Source: ZC4RG35 sp036375695
Lineage (GTDB): Bacteria; Actinomycetota; Acidimicrobiia; Spongiisociales; ZC4RG35
DNA length: 64,000 nucleotides
NCBI GenBank assembly: GCA_036375695.1
Contig: DASVBU010000040.1
Location: 1-64,000 of the forward strand
Direction: 5' to 3'
Part shown: positions 8,415-17,333 of the stretch, one piece after another
Position numbering within the stretch: the first letter of the stretch is position 1
How the letters are laid out: each line of letters starts with the position of its first letter
Notes under the pieces: model-generated
What the model was told of the DNA's origin: nothing
The model's database searches: none
The model's input: only the letters and a program-made list of their open reading frames with translations
Program-made: the position numbers and the translations under genes

Positions 8415-9461
8415 GTGGATGACCTGATCGCTGTCAGAGAGGACGAGGCGTTCGACGTCGACGCTCTGGTCGCCTGGATGGCCGATGTCGGGGGTCTTCC
8501 AGGCGGATTCCCGCAGGTGACCCAGTTCTCGGGCGGCAAGGCGAACCTCACCTACCTGATGACCTTCCCCGGTGGCGAGGAGTTGGTGCTGCGCCGCCCT
8601 CCCCTGGGTCCGCTGGCCGAGGGGTCCCACGACATGGTGCGCGAGCACCGGGTCCTCTCCCGTCTCTGGCGATCCTTCGACAAGGCGCCCCGGGCAGTGG
8701 CGCTGTGCGACGACCCCTCGGTGATAGGCACTCCCTTCTTCATCATGGAGCGACGACCGGGTGTCGTCGTCCGGGGCAAGGTGCCGGAGCGGTTCGGTGG
8801 CGGCGACGACGCCGAGGCCAACCGGAGGCTCTCGACGGTGGTCATCGACACGCTGGTACAACTCCACGCAGTCGACCCGGCATCGTGCGATCTCCACGAC
8901 CTGGGTCACCCGGATGGCTACCTGCTGCGGCAGGTGGAGGGCTGGGCGAGACGCTGGGAGAAGGCGCGGTTCGCGGAGATCAGCGTCGCAGACGAGGTCG
9001 GGAAATGGCTCGCCGACCACATGCCGGAGTCACCACCCTCCACCCTGCTCCACAACGACTGGCGTCTCGACAACATGGCGGTCTCCCCGGACGACCCGGG
9101 CGTGTGCGTGGCGGTCTACGACTGGGACATGTGCACCCGGGGCGATCCGCTCACCGACCTGGGCACCCTGATGGGCACCTGGTTCGACGCTGGGGAGGCG
9201 CCACCCGAGCTGTCGATGATGCCCACCACCGCGCCCGGCTGGCTGAGCCGATCGGACGCCGTGGAGCGATACGCCAGCCTCACCGGCCACGACGTGTCCG
9301 CCATCGACTGGTACCTCGTCTTCGGAGCCTGGAAGATGGGCGTCATCCTCGCCCAGATCCACGTCCGCTGGCTTCGGGGCCAGACCAAGGACGACCGCTT
9401 CGCCACGCTGGGAGAGGGCGCAAGGCGCCTCTTCGAACTGGCCGCCCAGCGGAGGCCCTGA
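8415..9461 (+). CDS. phosphotransferase family protein (acyl-CoA-dehydrogenase-associated APH type)
   Basis: An aminoglycoside-phosphotransferase-fold kinase of the type linked to acyl-CoA dehydrogenases (FadE36/ACAD10-N-like). The ATP-binding N-lobe has FSGGKANLTYLM and ELVLRRPP. The Brenner motif is LLHNDWRLDNM with catalytic Asp215, and the metal-binding VYDWDMCTRGDPLTDLG follows. Length 348 aa is normal. The start is GTG; the nearby ATG at 8419 is out of frame. The substrate is likely a hydroxyacyl group rather than an antibiotic, by family knowledge. Confidence 0.85.
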   Translation: MDDLIAVREDEAFDVDALVAWMADVGGLPGGFPQVTQFSGGKANLTYLMTFPGGEELVLRRPPLGPLAEGSHDMVREHRVLSRLWRSFDKAPRAVALCDDPSVIGTPFFIMERRPGVVVRGKVPERFGGGDDAEANRRLSTVVIDTLVQLHAVDPASCDLHDLGHPDGYLLRQVEGWARRWEKARFAEISVADEVGKWLADHMPESPPSTLLHNDWRLDNMAVSPDDPGVCVAVYDWDMCTRGDPLTDLGTLMGTWFDAGEAPPELSMMPTTAPGWLSRSDAVERYASLTGHDVSAIDWYLVFGAWKMGVILAQIHVRWLRGQTKDDRFATLGEGARRLFELAAQRRP

Positions 9462-9573
9462 GGCGCGAGGTGAATCCGCAAACAAGGGTTACCTGGCCCG
9501 CTTCGCTCGCGCCCCCTCCCCCCCTCCGGGTACTCCCCCACTCCGCTGACCGCTCCGTGGGGGAGAAATCCGA

Positions 9574-9597
9574 ACCAAGTACCAAGTACCAAGTTCC
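9574..9597. repeat. tandem 7-base repeat, three units of ACCAAGT
   Basis: Three exact copies of ACCAAGT run from 9574 to 9594, and a fourth begins as TCC. It is of the same GTACC-centred, 7-base-period type as the arrays at 3434, 3505 and 42745. A TTC-loop hairpin follows directly, as also seen beside the 42745 copy. Confidence 0.85.
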
Positions 9598-9611
9598 GCC
9601 GCTTCGCGGCG
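9597..9611. terminator. hairpin between convergent genes
   Basis: CGCCGC-TTC-GCGGCG forms a perfect 6-bp stem with a 3-base loop, 2 bases past the cobO stop codon on the minus strand. It could end both the cobO operon and the phosphotransferase transcript. There is no T-run, so the terminator role is inferred from position. Confidence 0.5.
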
Positions 9612-9612
9612 T

Positions 9613-10176
9613 CTAGTAGTCGATCCCCCGGCGCGCCGCGATCCCGGCGTCGAACGCGTGCTTCACCTTGCGCATCTCGGTGACCGTGTCGGCGATATCG
9701 ACGATCTCCGGCGGAGCGTCCCGACCGGTCATGATCAGGTTCACCTTGTCCGGTCGCCCTCGGATCGTGGCGACCACCTCGTCGAGCGGGATCCAACCCC
9801 AATTCACCGGGTAGGTGACCTCGTCGAGCACCACCAGTTCGTAGTCGCCCGACTCGATCACCTTGCGGGCGTGTCGCCAAGCCTCAACCGCAATGGCACG
9901 ACTCCGATCCATGTCGTCGGAGTCCCAGGTGAAGCCGTCACCGAGTGTCCACCAGTCGACGCCGAGATCTCGTGCGACCTTCTCCTCCCCCACCCCCCAG
10001 TCCTCCGACTTGAGGAACTGCACCACCGCCACCTTCCAGCCCCGAGCAACCGCCCGCATCACCGTGCCGAAGGCGGCGGTCGACTTCCCCTTCCCGTCCC
10101 CGGTGTTGACCAGGACGAGCGACGACGCGCGGACCGTCGCCTTGGGTGGCGGTGTGGTGGGAGGCTCGGCGGTCAT
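9613..10176 (-). CDS. cobO: corrinoid adenosyltransferase
   Basis: A CobO/BtuR-type ATP:corrinoid adenosyltransferase that makes adenosylcobalamin from imported or newly made corrinoids. The P-loop variant GDGKGKST is at residues 26-33, followed by FLKSEDWGVGEE, VLDEVTYPVNWGW and TGRDAPPEIVDIADTVTEM, all typical. It is the last gene of the btu operon and overlaps btuD as ATGA. Placing adenosylation after uptake fits salvage of external B12. Confidence 0.95.
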   Translation of the reverse strand: MTAEPPTTPPPKATVRASSLVLVNTGDGKGKSTAAFGTVMRAVARGWKVAVVQFLKSEDWGVGEEKVARDLGVDWWTLGDGFTWDSDDMDRSRAIAVEAWRHARKVIESGDYELVVLDEVTYPVNWGWIPLDEVVATIRGRPDKVNLIMTGRDAPPEIVDIADTVTEMRKVKHAFDAGIAARRGIDY

Positions 10177-10925
10177 GAGCCGATCCTACGGGGCAGCACG
10201 GCCGGTCCGTCCGGCCCTTCGACAACGGACACCGATCCGCCGTAGTGGGGCCGGAGAACCTCTTCGGTGAGCACAGAACCGATCGGGCCCTGGGCCGCCA
10301 CCTCACCCGCCGACACGAGAACGAGCCGGTCGCAGAACCGGGCGGCGAGTGTCAGGTCGTGGATGGCGGTCACCACGGTGAGCCCGCCCGCACGTCTCAG
10401 CTCCTCCACCACCTCGAGGACCTCGACCGCGTGACCCAGGTCGAGGTTTGCGGTGGGCTCGTCGAGAAGGAGCACCGGTGCCTCCTGGGCGACGGCACGG
10501 GCCAGGACCGCCCGCTGCGCCTCACCGCCGGAGAGGGTGGCGAGCGTCCGCGACGCCAGACCGGTGAGATCGAGACGGTCCAGCGCGTCGGACACCACGG
10601 CGCGGTCCCTCGGTCCCTCGGTGCTCAGGTAACCGATGTGGGGTGACCGCCCGAGCATCACGTACTCGGCCACGGTCATGTTCTCCGGCATCGCCGGGCG
10701 CTGTGGCATCCATGCCACGTCGAGACCGGGGCGTCGGCGCCCGTTGCGCACCGTCACCGTCCCCAGATGGTCCACCAGCCCGACGGCCGTCTTGAGCATC
10801 GTCGACTTGCCGGCGCCGTTGGGGCCGATGAGGCCGAGCCACTCCCCGTCGCCTACTTCGACGGTGACGGGCCCCAGCACCTTGCGTCCGTCGAAGGCCA
10901 CCTCGACCTGTTCCCACCGGATCAC
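10173..10925 (-). CDS. btuD: vitamin B12 ABC importer, ATP-binding protein
   Basis: A 250-aa FecCD-type ABC ATPase. Walker A GPNGAGKST is at 34-42, then the signature LSGGEAQRAVLARA, Walker B VLLLDEPTANLD and the switch His in AIHDLT. The GTG at 10925 is chosen because it overlaps the btuC stop as GTGA and gives a standard-length protein; the longer open frame runs back through btuC in a different frame. B12 specificity is inferred from the riboswitch and cobO. Confidence 0.9.
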   Translation of the reverse strand: MIRWEQVEVAFDGRKVLGPVTVEVGDGEWLGLIGPNGAGKSTMLKTAVGLVDHLGTVTVRNGRRRPGLDVAWMPQRPAMPENMTVAEYVMLGRSPHIGYLSTEGPRDRAVVSDALDRLDLTGLASRTLATLSGGEAQRAVLARAVAQEAPVLLLDEPTANLDLGHAVEVLEVVEELRRAGGLTVVTAIHDLTLAARFCDRLVLVSAGEVAAQGPIGSVLTEEVLRPHYGGSVSVVEGPDGPAVLPRRIGS

Positions 10926-11950
10926 GTCGTCCTCCCCATGGTCCTGAGGACGAGCACGAAGAAGGGGGCGCCGAGGAACGCGGTGACCACGCCGATGGGA
11001 AGCTCCGCCGGCGACATCAGCGTCCTCGCCCCGAGATCGGCGAGCATGAGGAATCCCGCTCCGAACAGGGCCGACAACGGGACGATCACCCGGTAGCTCC
11101 ACCCGAAGACCAGCCGGACGGTGTGGGGAACGATGATCCCGACGAAGCCGATCAGCCCGCTCACCGACACCGCGGCACCGGTGGCGAGCGTGGCGGCGAC
11201 CACCACCACGGCCCGTACGCTGTCGACCCGCACACCGAGCGACGCCGCCTCTTCGTCGCCGAGACGCAGCACGTCGAGCAGGCGGCTGGCGCCGACCACC
11301 ACGCCTCCGGCGACGACCGCGTACGGGATCAGGGTGGCGACCTCCGCCCACCCCACGGTGGTGAGCCGGCCCAGGATCCACGAATACACCTCACGGAGCA
11401 CCTCGACCCGGCGTTGCAGGAGGAAGGTCTGGACGGCCGTGGCGAAAGCCGAGACCGCCACACCGGCGAGGATCAGGGAGGTAGTGGTCCGGCCGCCCAC
11501 GGATCTCCCCAGCAGATAGGTGATCCCGACTGCGAGTAGCCCGCCGAGGAATGCGAGGGGTGCCACCCAGACCCGGTCGAGCCCTGCCGCGAAGGCGAGC
11601 GTCGCCCCGAGACCGGCCCCGGCGGCGACGCCCAGGAGGTAGGGGTCGGCCAGAGGGTTGCGGAAGACCCCCTGGTAGGCGGCGCCGGCAAGGGCCAGGG
11701 TCGCACCGACCACTGCGCCCAGCACCACCCGGGGCAGGCGGATCTCGAAGAGGATGGTCTCCCCCGTCGCGTCGAGACCGCCACCCAGGTCCACGCCGGG
11801 AATCAGGTCCGCCAGGCTGGCGAGGACCTGGCCCGGATCGAGGCCGGCAGGACCGAGGGCCAGGCCCATCAGCGTCGCCACCGCGAGGACGACGACACCG
11901 ATGACCATGGGCCAGAGTCGGCGGACCGGCCCGACAGGGGTCTCGCTCAA
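10922..11950 (-). CDS. btuC: vitamin B12 ABC importer, permease
   Basis: A FecCD-family permease of about 342 aa with eight to ten membrane segments. Visible family segments are FEIRLPRVVLGAVVGATLALAG, GVFRNPLADPYLLGVAAGAG and the ATPase-contact region GFVGIIVPHTVRLVFG. The TTG at 11950 overlaps the stop of btuF as TTGA and matches the family length, whereas the ATG at 12091 would lie deep inside btuF. It works with btuF and btuD. Confidence 0.88.
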   Translation of the reverse strand: MSETPVGPVRRLWPMVIGVVVLAVATLMGLALGPAGLDPGQVLASLADLIPGVDLGGGLDATGETILFEIRLPRVVLGAVVGATLALAGAAYQGVFRNPLADPYLLGVAAGAGLGATLAFAAGLDRVWVAPLAFLGGLLAVGITYLLGRSVGGRTTTSLILAGVAVSAFATAVQTFLLQRRVEVLREVYSWILGRLTTVGWAEVATLIPYAVVAGGVVVGASRLLDVLRLGDEEAASLGVRVDSVRAVVVVAATLATGAAVSVSGLIGFVGIIVPHTVRLVFGWSYRVIVPLSALFGAGFLMLADLGARTLMSPAELPIGVVTAFLGAPFFVLVLRTMGRTT

Positions 11951-12921
11951 CCCGCGGGCTCCGTCTCCAGGGCGAGGATGGCGTCGGCGACACTGCGAGC
12001 GAAGTCGACGACCCTCGGCCCCCACCTCGAGGCGACGTCGGAGTCGAGCGGGAAGACCCGGCCCTCCTGGATCGCGGTCAATGCGTCCCATCCGGGTCGC
12101 TCCTCGAGAGTCTCGGCTGTCACGCCATACCGGGTGTCGGCCAGGAAGATGAGATCCGGATCGGCCGCCACGATGTACTCACTGGAGAGTTGCGGATAGC
12201 CGAAACCCTCTGGGTCGGCCTCGTCGGCGACGCTGACGAGCCCGAACATCCCGTACACCTGGCCGAAGAACGTGTGCGAGGTGATCGAGTAGAGCATGTC
12301 GTCGATCTCGTGGAAATAGGTGAGCCCCTCGGCCCGGTCACCCACCTCTTGGTCGATCGCCTGCAAGTCGGCCTGCATCTGCGACACCAGTTCTGCCGCC
12401 TCGGCGATCCGGCCGGTAGCCGCGCCGAGAACCTCGATCTGGGTGTAGGTGCCGTCGAGATCGAGTGACGCTCCCTGCAGGATGACCGGCACACCAACCG
12501 CTTCGAGACCCGCCACCAGCTCGCCGGGGTCGTAGGAAGCGATGACGAGGTCGGGCTCGTACGACACGATGGCCTCGATGTTCGGGGTGAAGCCCGAGAG
12601 GTCGGTCATCGGCGCCTCGGGCGGAAAGTTGGACTGGTCGTCGACCGCCACCACCTGGTCACCGGCGCCGATGGCGAAGAGGATCTCGGTCGCCACCGAC
12701 GACAGGGAGACGATCCGGTCCGGCCGCTCCACGACGGCCACCTCCCCGTTGTCGGCCGTCACCGTCACCGGGAACGCCCCGGCCCCCGTGGTGGTGGTCG
12801 ATGCGGCGACCGTGGTCGACGGGTCGGTGCGAGCTGTGGTGGCGGTAGTGGTGGTGGGGTTTCCACCGGTGGCGCATCCCGCCACCAAGAGCAACGCCCC
12901 GAAGAGGGCCTTCTTGCGCAT
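11947..12921 (-). CDS. btuF: vitamin B12 ABC importer, substrate-binding lipoprotein
   Basis: A helical-backbone (cluster A) binding protein of the BtuF/FecB type. The lipoprotein signal ends LLVAGC with Cys16, and a Thr-rich linker follows. The PDRIVSLSSVATEILFAIGAG and EPDLVIASYD segments are typical. I chose the ATG at 12921 because GGAGGA lies 7 bases upstream; the longer frame runs into the riboswitch leader. It is the first gene of the operon. The ribosome site lies within a predicted sequestering hairpin at 12926-12946. Confidence 0.9.
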   Translation of the reverse strand: MRKKALFGALLLVAGCATGGNPTTTTATTARTDPSTTVAASTTTTGAGAFPVTVTADNGEVAVVERPDRIVSLSSVATEILFAIGAGDQVVAVDDQSNFPPEAPMTDLSGFTPNIEAIVSYEPDLVIASYDPGELVAGLEAVGVPVILQGASLDLDGTYTQIEVLGAATGRIAEAAELVSQMQADLQAIDQEVGDRAEGLTYFHEIDDMLYSITSHTFFGQVYGMFGLVSVADEADPEGFGYPQLSSEYIVAADPDLIFLADTRYGVTAETLEERPGWDALTAIQEGRVFPLDSDVASRWGPRVVDFARSVADAILALETEPAG

Positions 12922-12925
12922 GGCA

Positions 12926-12985
12926 CATCCTCCTGTCCGGAGGATGAAGAGGTCGGTGGGCGGACCCACGGTTCCGTCTTCATCC
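12926..12985 (-). promoter_or_regulatory. btuF leader: riboswitch expression platform with alternative hairpins
   Basis: In the minus-strand RNA, CATCCTCC (12939-12946) can pair with GGAGGATG (12926-12933), an 8-bp stem that buries the btuF ribosome site. The segment TCTTCATCC (12942-12950) can instead pair perfectly with GGATGAAGA at 12977-12985. The two pairings share 12942-12946 and so exclude each other. This is a classic on/off arrangement acting on translation start. Structures were read by eye, not folded. Confidence 0.7.
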
Positions 12986-12993
12986 GAGACTTC

Positions 12994-13118
12994 CACGTGG
13001 CCCTGGGGTCAGGCGACCTGGCTCGTCCCCTTGCGGGGCTTCACAGTTGCGGGACAGCTCCGGATTCGCACCGGATTCGCTGGCCACAGGGCACCCGCCA
13101 ATTGCGGCGAGCCCGGTC
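12994..13118 (-). ncRNA. cobalamin riboswitch aptamer
   Basis: On the minus strand the leader carries the hallmark AdoCbl-riboswitch core: GGTGCGAATCCGGAGCTG, then CCCGCAACTGTGAAGCCCCG, then GAGCCAGGTCGCCTG, with GGCGGGTGCCCTG at the 5' end. It precedes btuF with the expression platform between. The riboswitch is expected to lower expression of btuFCD-cobO when B12 is plentiful. Confidence 0.93.
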
Positions 13119-13130
13119 ACTGTACACGAG

Positions 13131-13153
13131 GACGCGGGTCGTCCCGCCGCGTC
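13131..13153 (-). terminator. hairpin after the htrA-like gene
   Basis: GACGCGG and CCGCGTC form a 7-bp stem around a 9-base loop, directly after the protease stop codon (13154-13156) and just before the B12 leader. It could separate the two transcripts. There is no T-run. Confidence 0.45.
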
Positions 13154-14209
13154 TCAGGAGGGGTCTTCGTCGGCTGGGCGCTCGCCCAGCGTGACGTCGA
13201 CGGTGAACTGATCGTCGCCCCTCAGGACATCGAGGGTCACCGTCTCGCCGGGACGGTGAGCCCGCACCTGGGCGACCAGGTCGCCACGGCTGAAGACGTG
13301 GACGCCTTCGACGGCGATGATCACGTCGCCGACGCGAAGACCCGCATCGTCGGCCGCGCTCCCGGCGGCCACCTCCACGACCCGGGCACCCGCCCGTTCG
13401 GTGGTGGCGTTTTCGATGGTGACCCCGAGGAACGGGGTCGGGATGGGCTCCCCGGCGATGAGGGCGTTGGCGTACTCGACCACCGTGGAGCTGGGCACGG
13501 CGAATCCGACACCGTCGTTGGCGCCGGACAGCGTGAAGATCGACACGTTGATCCCGATGACCTCACCGTCCCGGTTGATCAGGGCGCCACCCGAGTTGCC
13601 GGGGTTGATGGCGGCGTCGGTCTGGACCATGGCGGCACACGTCTGGCCCCCGCAGTTGGTCTGGTCGACTGCGGAGACGATGCCGGCGGTGACGGTCTGG
13701 GCGAGGCCCCAGGGGCTGCCCACGGCGATGGCGAGCTGCCCGACGCGGGGCTTCTCGGTGTTGAAAGTGGCCGCGGGCAGGCCGGGCGGCGTGGCCTCGA
13801 TGACGGCGATGTCCACCTCGGGCGCGGACCCGACGACGCGGCCGGTCGTCAGCCGGCCGTCACTCCACCGCAGACGGACCTCTTCGTGCTCGCCGACGAC
13901 GTGGGACGCGGTGATGACGTGGCCCTGGTCGTCGAAGATGACGCCGGAGCCGACGCCGGTGGGAGTCTGGATGAAGACCACCGACGGCAGGATCACCTCG
14001 GCGGCATCCGCCACCGGCTCGTCGGAGGTGGCTCCCGGGTTGGTGACCCGGACCTCGGGGACCGTGGTCGTGGGCGCGGCCGTCTCGGGCTCGGAAGGCT
14101 CGGGCGGGTACAAGAACCAAACCAGGGCCACGACCGCCGCGACCCCGACGAAGTACGCGAGGACGCCCAATGGGCCGTGCACCCATGAGGAGCGTCGGGA
14201 TTCGTTCAT
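13154..14209 (-). CDS. membrane-anchored HtrA-type serine protease with PDZ domain
   Basis: A 351-aa S1C protease for protein quality control outside the membrane. One membrane helix (about 14-33) and a Pro/Thr-rich linker precede the trypsin-like domain. The catalytic triad is His103 (TASHVV), Asp133 (EVDIAVIE) and Ser206 (GNSGGAL). A single PDZ domain occupies about 255-340 (PTPFLGVTI, AGLRVGDVIIAVEG). Length and order match actinobacterial HtrA/PepD-like proteins. A hairpin follows its stop. Confidence 0.93.
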   Translation of the reverse strand: MNESRRSSWVHGPLGVLAYFVGVAAVVALVWFLYPPEPSEPETAAPTTTVPEVRVTNPGATSDEPVADAAEVILPSVVFIQTPTGVGSGVIFDDQGHVITASHVVGEHEEVRLRWSDGRLTTGRVVGSAPEVDIAVIEATPPGLPAATFNTEKPRVGQLAIAVGSPWGLAQTVTAGIVSAVDQTNCGGQTCAAMVQTDAAINPGNSGGALINRDGEVIGINVSIFTLSGANDGVGFAVPSSTVVEYANALIAGEPIPTPFLGVTIENATTERAGARVVEVAAGSAADDAGLRVGDVIIAVEGVHVFSRGDLVAQVRAHRPGETVTLDVLRGDDQFTVDVTLGERPADEDPS

Positions 14210-14246
14210 CGCCTATATGACGATATGACGAACCCGGAATTAAGTC

Positions 14247-15479
14247 TCAGCCGGCCGCGACGGCCTCCGGTTGCTTGGCGCCGATCCGCTCGCCCGTCCC
14301 GGGGTCGAAGAAGTGGAGCTTGGCGGTGTCCACCACCAGCTCCACGGTGTCCCCGGTCTTCGCCATCACGTCGGGGCTGACCCTGGCGACGAAGTTGGTC
14401 TTGCCACCGAGATCCGAGGCGTCCCGGCCCGTGTCGGCGAGGAGCTCCTCGATGTCCGGGGTGACCACCGGCGCCCGATCGATGGTGAAGTGGACGTAGG
14501 TGTCTGCACCGAGCATCTCGGAGACCTCGACCACCGCGGTGATCGACCGCTCCGGATCCCGGCCCGCCACGGCCGCGGCCTCCATGTTGTTGGGGCGGAT
14601 GCCTATGACGAGCTCCTCGTTCATGCGGTTCTCGATGCCGGGGTGCTCCCGGAGGGCCACAGGGTCGACGAGGAGCCGGCCGGTGGGCAGCACCGCGTAC
14701 ACCCGGTCACCCTCGCCTTCGAGGTGCCCGTAGGTGAGGTTCATGGCCGGGCTCCCGATGAACCCGGCGACGAACAGGTTGCCCGGGCGATTGAACAGCT
14801 CCGTGGGCGGGCCCACCTGCTGCAGGTTGTAGGGAGCCCGTGGCGACACGGCGCGGAGCACGGCGACCCTGTCACCCAAGGTCATCGCCTCCACCTGGTC
14901 GTGGGTCACATAGACGGTCGTGGTGCCGAGACGCTTGTGGAGACGCTCCAGCTCGGACCGCATCTGCACCCTGAGCTTGGCGTCGAGGTTCGAGAGTGGC
15001 TCGTCCATCAGGAAGGCCGCTGGCTCACGGACGATCGCCCGGCCCATGGCGACGCGCTGTCGCTGGCCACCCGAGAGGGCGCGCGGCTTGCGATGAAGGA
15101 AGTCCTTGATCTCGAGGATCTCGGCCGCGGTCTGCACCCTCTGGTCGATCTCGGACTTGGGCAGCTTCCGCAGCTTGAGACCGAAGGCCATGTTGTCATA
15201 GACCGACATGTGGGGGTACAGGGCGTAGTTCTGGAAGACCATGGCGATGTCACGGTCCTTCGGAGGCACGTCGTTGACCACCCGATCGCCGATCTTGAGC
15301 GTGCCCTCGGTGATCGACTCCAGCCCCGCGATCATGCGGAGAACGGTCGACTTGCCGCAGCCGGAGGGCCCGACGAGGACGAGGAACTCGCCGTCCTCGA
15401 TGTGCAGGTTGATGTTGCCCACCGCCCGGGTGCCGTCGGGATAGACCTTCCCCAGGCCTTCCATGGTTATCGCGGCCAC
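14247..15479 (-). CDS. aglK: alpha-glucoside-type ABC importer ATPase (MsmK/UgpC family)
   Basis: A 410-aa carbohydrate ABC ATPase. Walker A GPSGCGKST is near residues 37-45, with the signature LSGGQRQRVAMGRA, Walker B AAFLMDEPLSNLD and switch YVTHDQVEAM. The C-terminal part holds the OB-fold regulatory region (GIRPNNM, ERITAVVEVSEMLG-like stretch). It sits last in the agl locus behind the alpha-glucosidase, the place of aglK in the known aglEFGAK order. Such ATPases can serve several sugar importers, so it may also power the second importer. Confidence 0.8.
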   Translation of the reverse strand: MAAITMEGLGKVYPDGTRAVGNINLHIEDGEFLVLVGPSGCGKSTVLRMIAGLESITEGTLKIGDRVVNDVPPKDRDIAMVFQNYALYPHMSVYDNMAFGLKLRKLPKSEIDQRVQTAAEILEIKDFLHRKPRALSGGQRQRVAMGRAIVREPAAFLMDEPLSNLDAKLRVQMRSELERLHKRLGTTTVYVTHDQVEAMTLGDRVAVLRAVSPRAPYNLQQVGPPTELFNRPGNLFVAGFIGSPAMNLTYGHLEGEGDRVYAVLPTGRLLVDPVALREHPGIENRMNEELVIGIRPNNMEAAAVAGRDPERSITAVVEVSEMLGADTYVHFTIDRAPVVTPDIEELLADTGRDASDLGGKTNFVARVSPDVMAKTGDTVELVVDTAKLHFFDPGTGERIGAKQPEAVAAG

Positions 15480-15536
15480 TTCACCTCCTCGGAAACAGCG
15501 TCACGAACCTAGTCGAATCGGCCCGGCCGCGCCGGA

Positions 15537-17144
15537 TCAAGGGTGGGCGACGATCACACCCTCGTGTGGCGCGACGGTCACCTTGCCGCCACCGACGGTC
15601 TCGCCTTCGCGCTCGCGGTGATGGGTGGAGAAGACCACCGTGCCGTCGGCGACGGCGACATCACCGCTGATGTCGCCGAAGTTGAGCACCACCGTCAGCT
15701 CCTCGTCGCCCCTGCTGTACACCAGGAACTGGTTGGTGACGTCGGGGTGTCCGATGAACTCCCGGCTGCGCAGCGCGTCCGACTCCCTTCTCAGCCTCAG
15801 GAGCCGCCGGTACATGTTGAGGATCGAGTCGTGGTCCTCCAGCTCGGTCTCCACGTTTACCTTCTGGTAGTCCGGGCCCAGCGGCAGCCATGGGGTCACG
15901 CCCGGCGATGTGAAGCCGGCGTTGGGACCGGGATCCCACTGCATCGGGGTCCGGCAGCCATCACGGCTCAGGTATGAGACGTTGTGACCCCACGGGTCTC
16001 GTGCGTACGCATTGGGGATGACCGTCTCTTCCATCCCCAGCTCGTCCCCGTAGTAGAGGAAGGGTGTCCCCGGGAGGGTCAAGAGCAGCAGCGCGGCGAT
16101 GCGCTCGTGGCCCCTCGGGAGCCGGGTGGCGAGCCGTATCTCGTCGTGGTTGCCGAGGGTCCAGTTGGTCCAGGCACCCTCGGGCAGATGCCAGAGGACG
16201 GCCTCGATCCTGGCCCGGAGGCTGGCGGGGTCCCAGTCGGAGGCCATGAGGTGGAAGTTGAACGGCATGTGGAGCTCGTCGAGATGGCCGTAGTAGCCCG
16301 CCCACTCCGCCAGGTCGAAGATGTGGATCTCCCCCACGCTCACGGTCTCGCCATACGAGTCGAGGACCTTCCGGATCCGCCGGTGGGCCTCGTGCACGTC
16401 GGGGTGGCCGTAGTCGTAGAGATGGACGAAGTCGTCGTACGGCCCCATGTCCTTCCACGGCCGCACGTAGTCCGGCGGCACGGGCGGGTTGTCCCGGTTC
16501 TCGGGGTCCTTCATCATCTGATGCGCCGCGTCGACCCGGAATCCGTCGACACCCATGTCGAGCCAGAACCGCATGACGTCGAGCATCGCCTCCACGACCT
16601 CGGGGTTCCGCCAGTTGAGATCGGGCTGGCTCGGCAGGTAGGTGTGGCGGTACCACTGGCCGGTGAGATCGTCGTAGGTCCAAGCCGGCCCGCTGAAGAC
16701 GCTCACCCAGTTGTTGGGCGGCCCGCCGTCGCGCCCGTCCTCCCACACGTACCAGTCCCGCTTCGGGTTGTCGCGGCTGGAGCGGGACTCGGCGAACCAG
16801 GGATGCTCGTCCGAGGTGTGGTTCATCACATAGTCGACGATGACCTTGAGACCGGAGGCGTGTGCCTCGTCGATCACGTCCTGGGCGTCGGCGAGCGTGC
16901 CGTAGACGGGGCCGACATCGGTGTGGTCGGAGACGTCGTAGCCCCAGTCCCGCATCGGGCTCCGGTAGAAGGGTGAGAGCCAGATGGCGTCGACGCCGAG
17001 GGTGTCGGCCAGGTAGGGGATGCGGGAGAGCAGACCGCGGAGATCCCCGAAACCGTCGTCGTTGCTGTCCTGAAAGCTGAGTGGGTAGACCTGGTAGAAG
17101 ACCGCGTCCTGCCACCAGGGTCTTCTCGAATTCGCTTCGGCCAT
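15537..17144 (-). CDS. aglA: GH13 alpha-glucosidase / oligo-1,6-glucosidase type
   Basis: A cytosolic alpha-amylase-superfamily glucosidase of 535 aa that releases glucose from alpha-glucosides. The N-terminal WWQDAVFYQVYPLSFQDSN is typical. Catalytic residues are the nucleophile Asp205 (GFRVDAAH), the acid/base Glu272 (SVGEIHIF) and Asp334 (LGNHDE). QPDLNWRNPEV is typical of the oligo-1,6/alpha-glucosidase subfamilies. No signal peptide is present, so hydrolysis follows uptake. The neighbouring ABC genes support trehalose-, maltose- or sucrose-like substrates, but specificity cannot be read here. Confidence 0.88.
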   Translation of the reverse strand: MAEANSRRPWWQDAVFYQVYPLSFQDSNDDGFGDLRGLLSRIPYLADTLGVDAIWLSPFYRSPMRDWGYDVSDHTDVGPVYGTLADAQDVIDEAHASGLKVIVDYVMNHTSDEHPWFAESRSSRDNPKRDWYVWEDGRDGGPPNNWVSVFSGPAWTYDDLTGQWYRHTYLPSQPDLNWRNPEVVEAMLDVMRFWLDMGVDGFRVDAAHQMMKDPENRDNPPVPPDYVRPWKDMGPYDDFVHLYDYGHPDVHEAHRRIRKVLDSYGETVSVGEIHIFDLAEWAGYYGHLDELHMPFNFHLMASDWDPASLRARIEAVLWHLPEGAWTNWTLGNHDEIRLATRLPRGHERIAALLLLTLPGTPFLYYGDELGMEETVIPNAYARDPWGHNVSYLSRDGCRTPMQWDPGPNAGFTSPGVTPWLPLGPDYQKVNVETELEDHDSILNMYRRLLRLRRESDALRSREFIGHPDVTNQFLVYSRGDEELTVVLNFGDISGDVAVADGTVVFSTHHREREGETVGGGKVTVAPHEGVIVAHP

Positions 17145-17333
17145 GTTCGAACCGTCAGCGTAGGGTCGGTATCGCCCGAAAACCCGCTTCTGGGCTGAGG
17201 CGGACGCCCCAGATCGGGCTTCGCGCCGGTGGAGTCCCGGTGGGCGGGCTCAGCGAGACCAGGTCGGCGTCTCGCCCGTGTCGACCTCGACCTTCCCGGA
17301 TCCTCCGTCGTAGGCCGGGCGAGGGCGTCTAGT

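Noticed and set aside
10926..11381. Long N-terminal extension of the btuD frame
   Set aside because: It lies wholly within btuC in another frame and gives a composition unlike ABC proteins; the GTGA overlap marks the true start.
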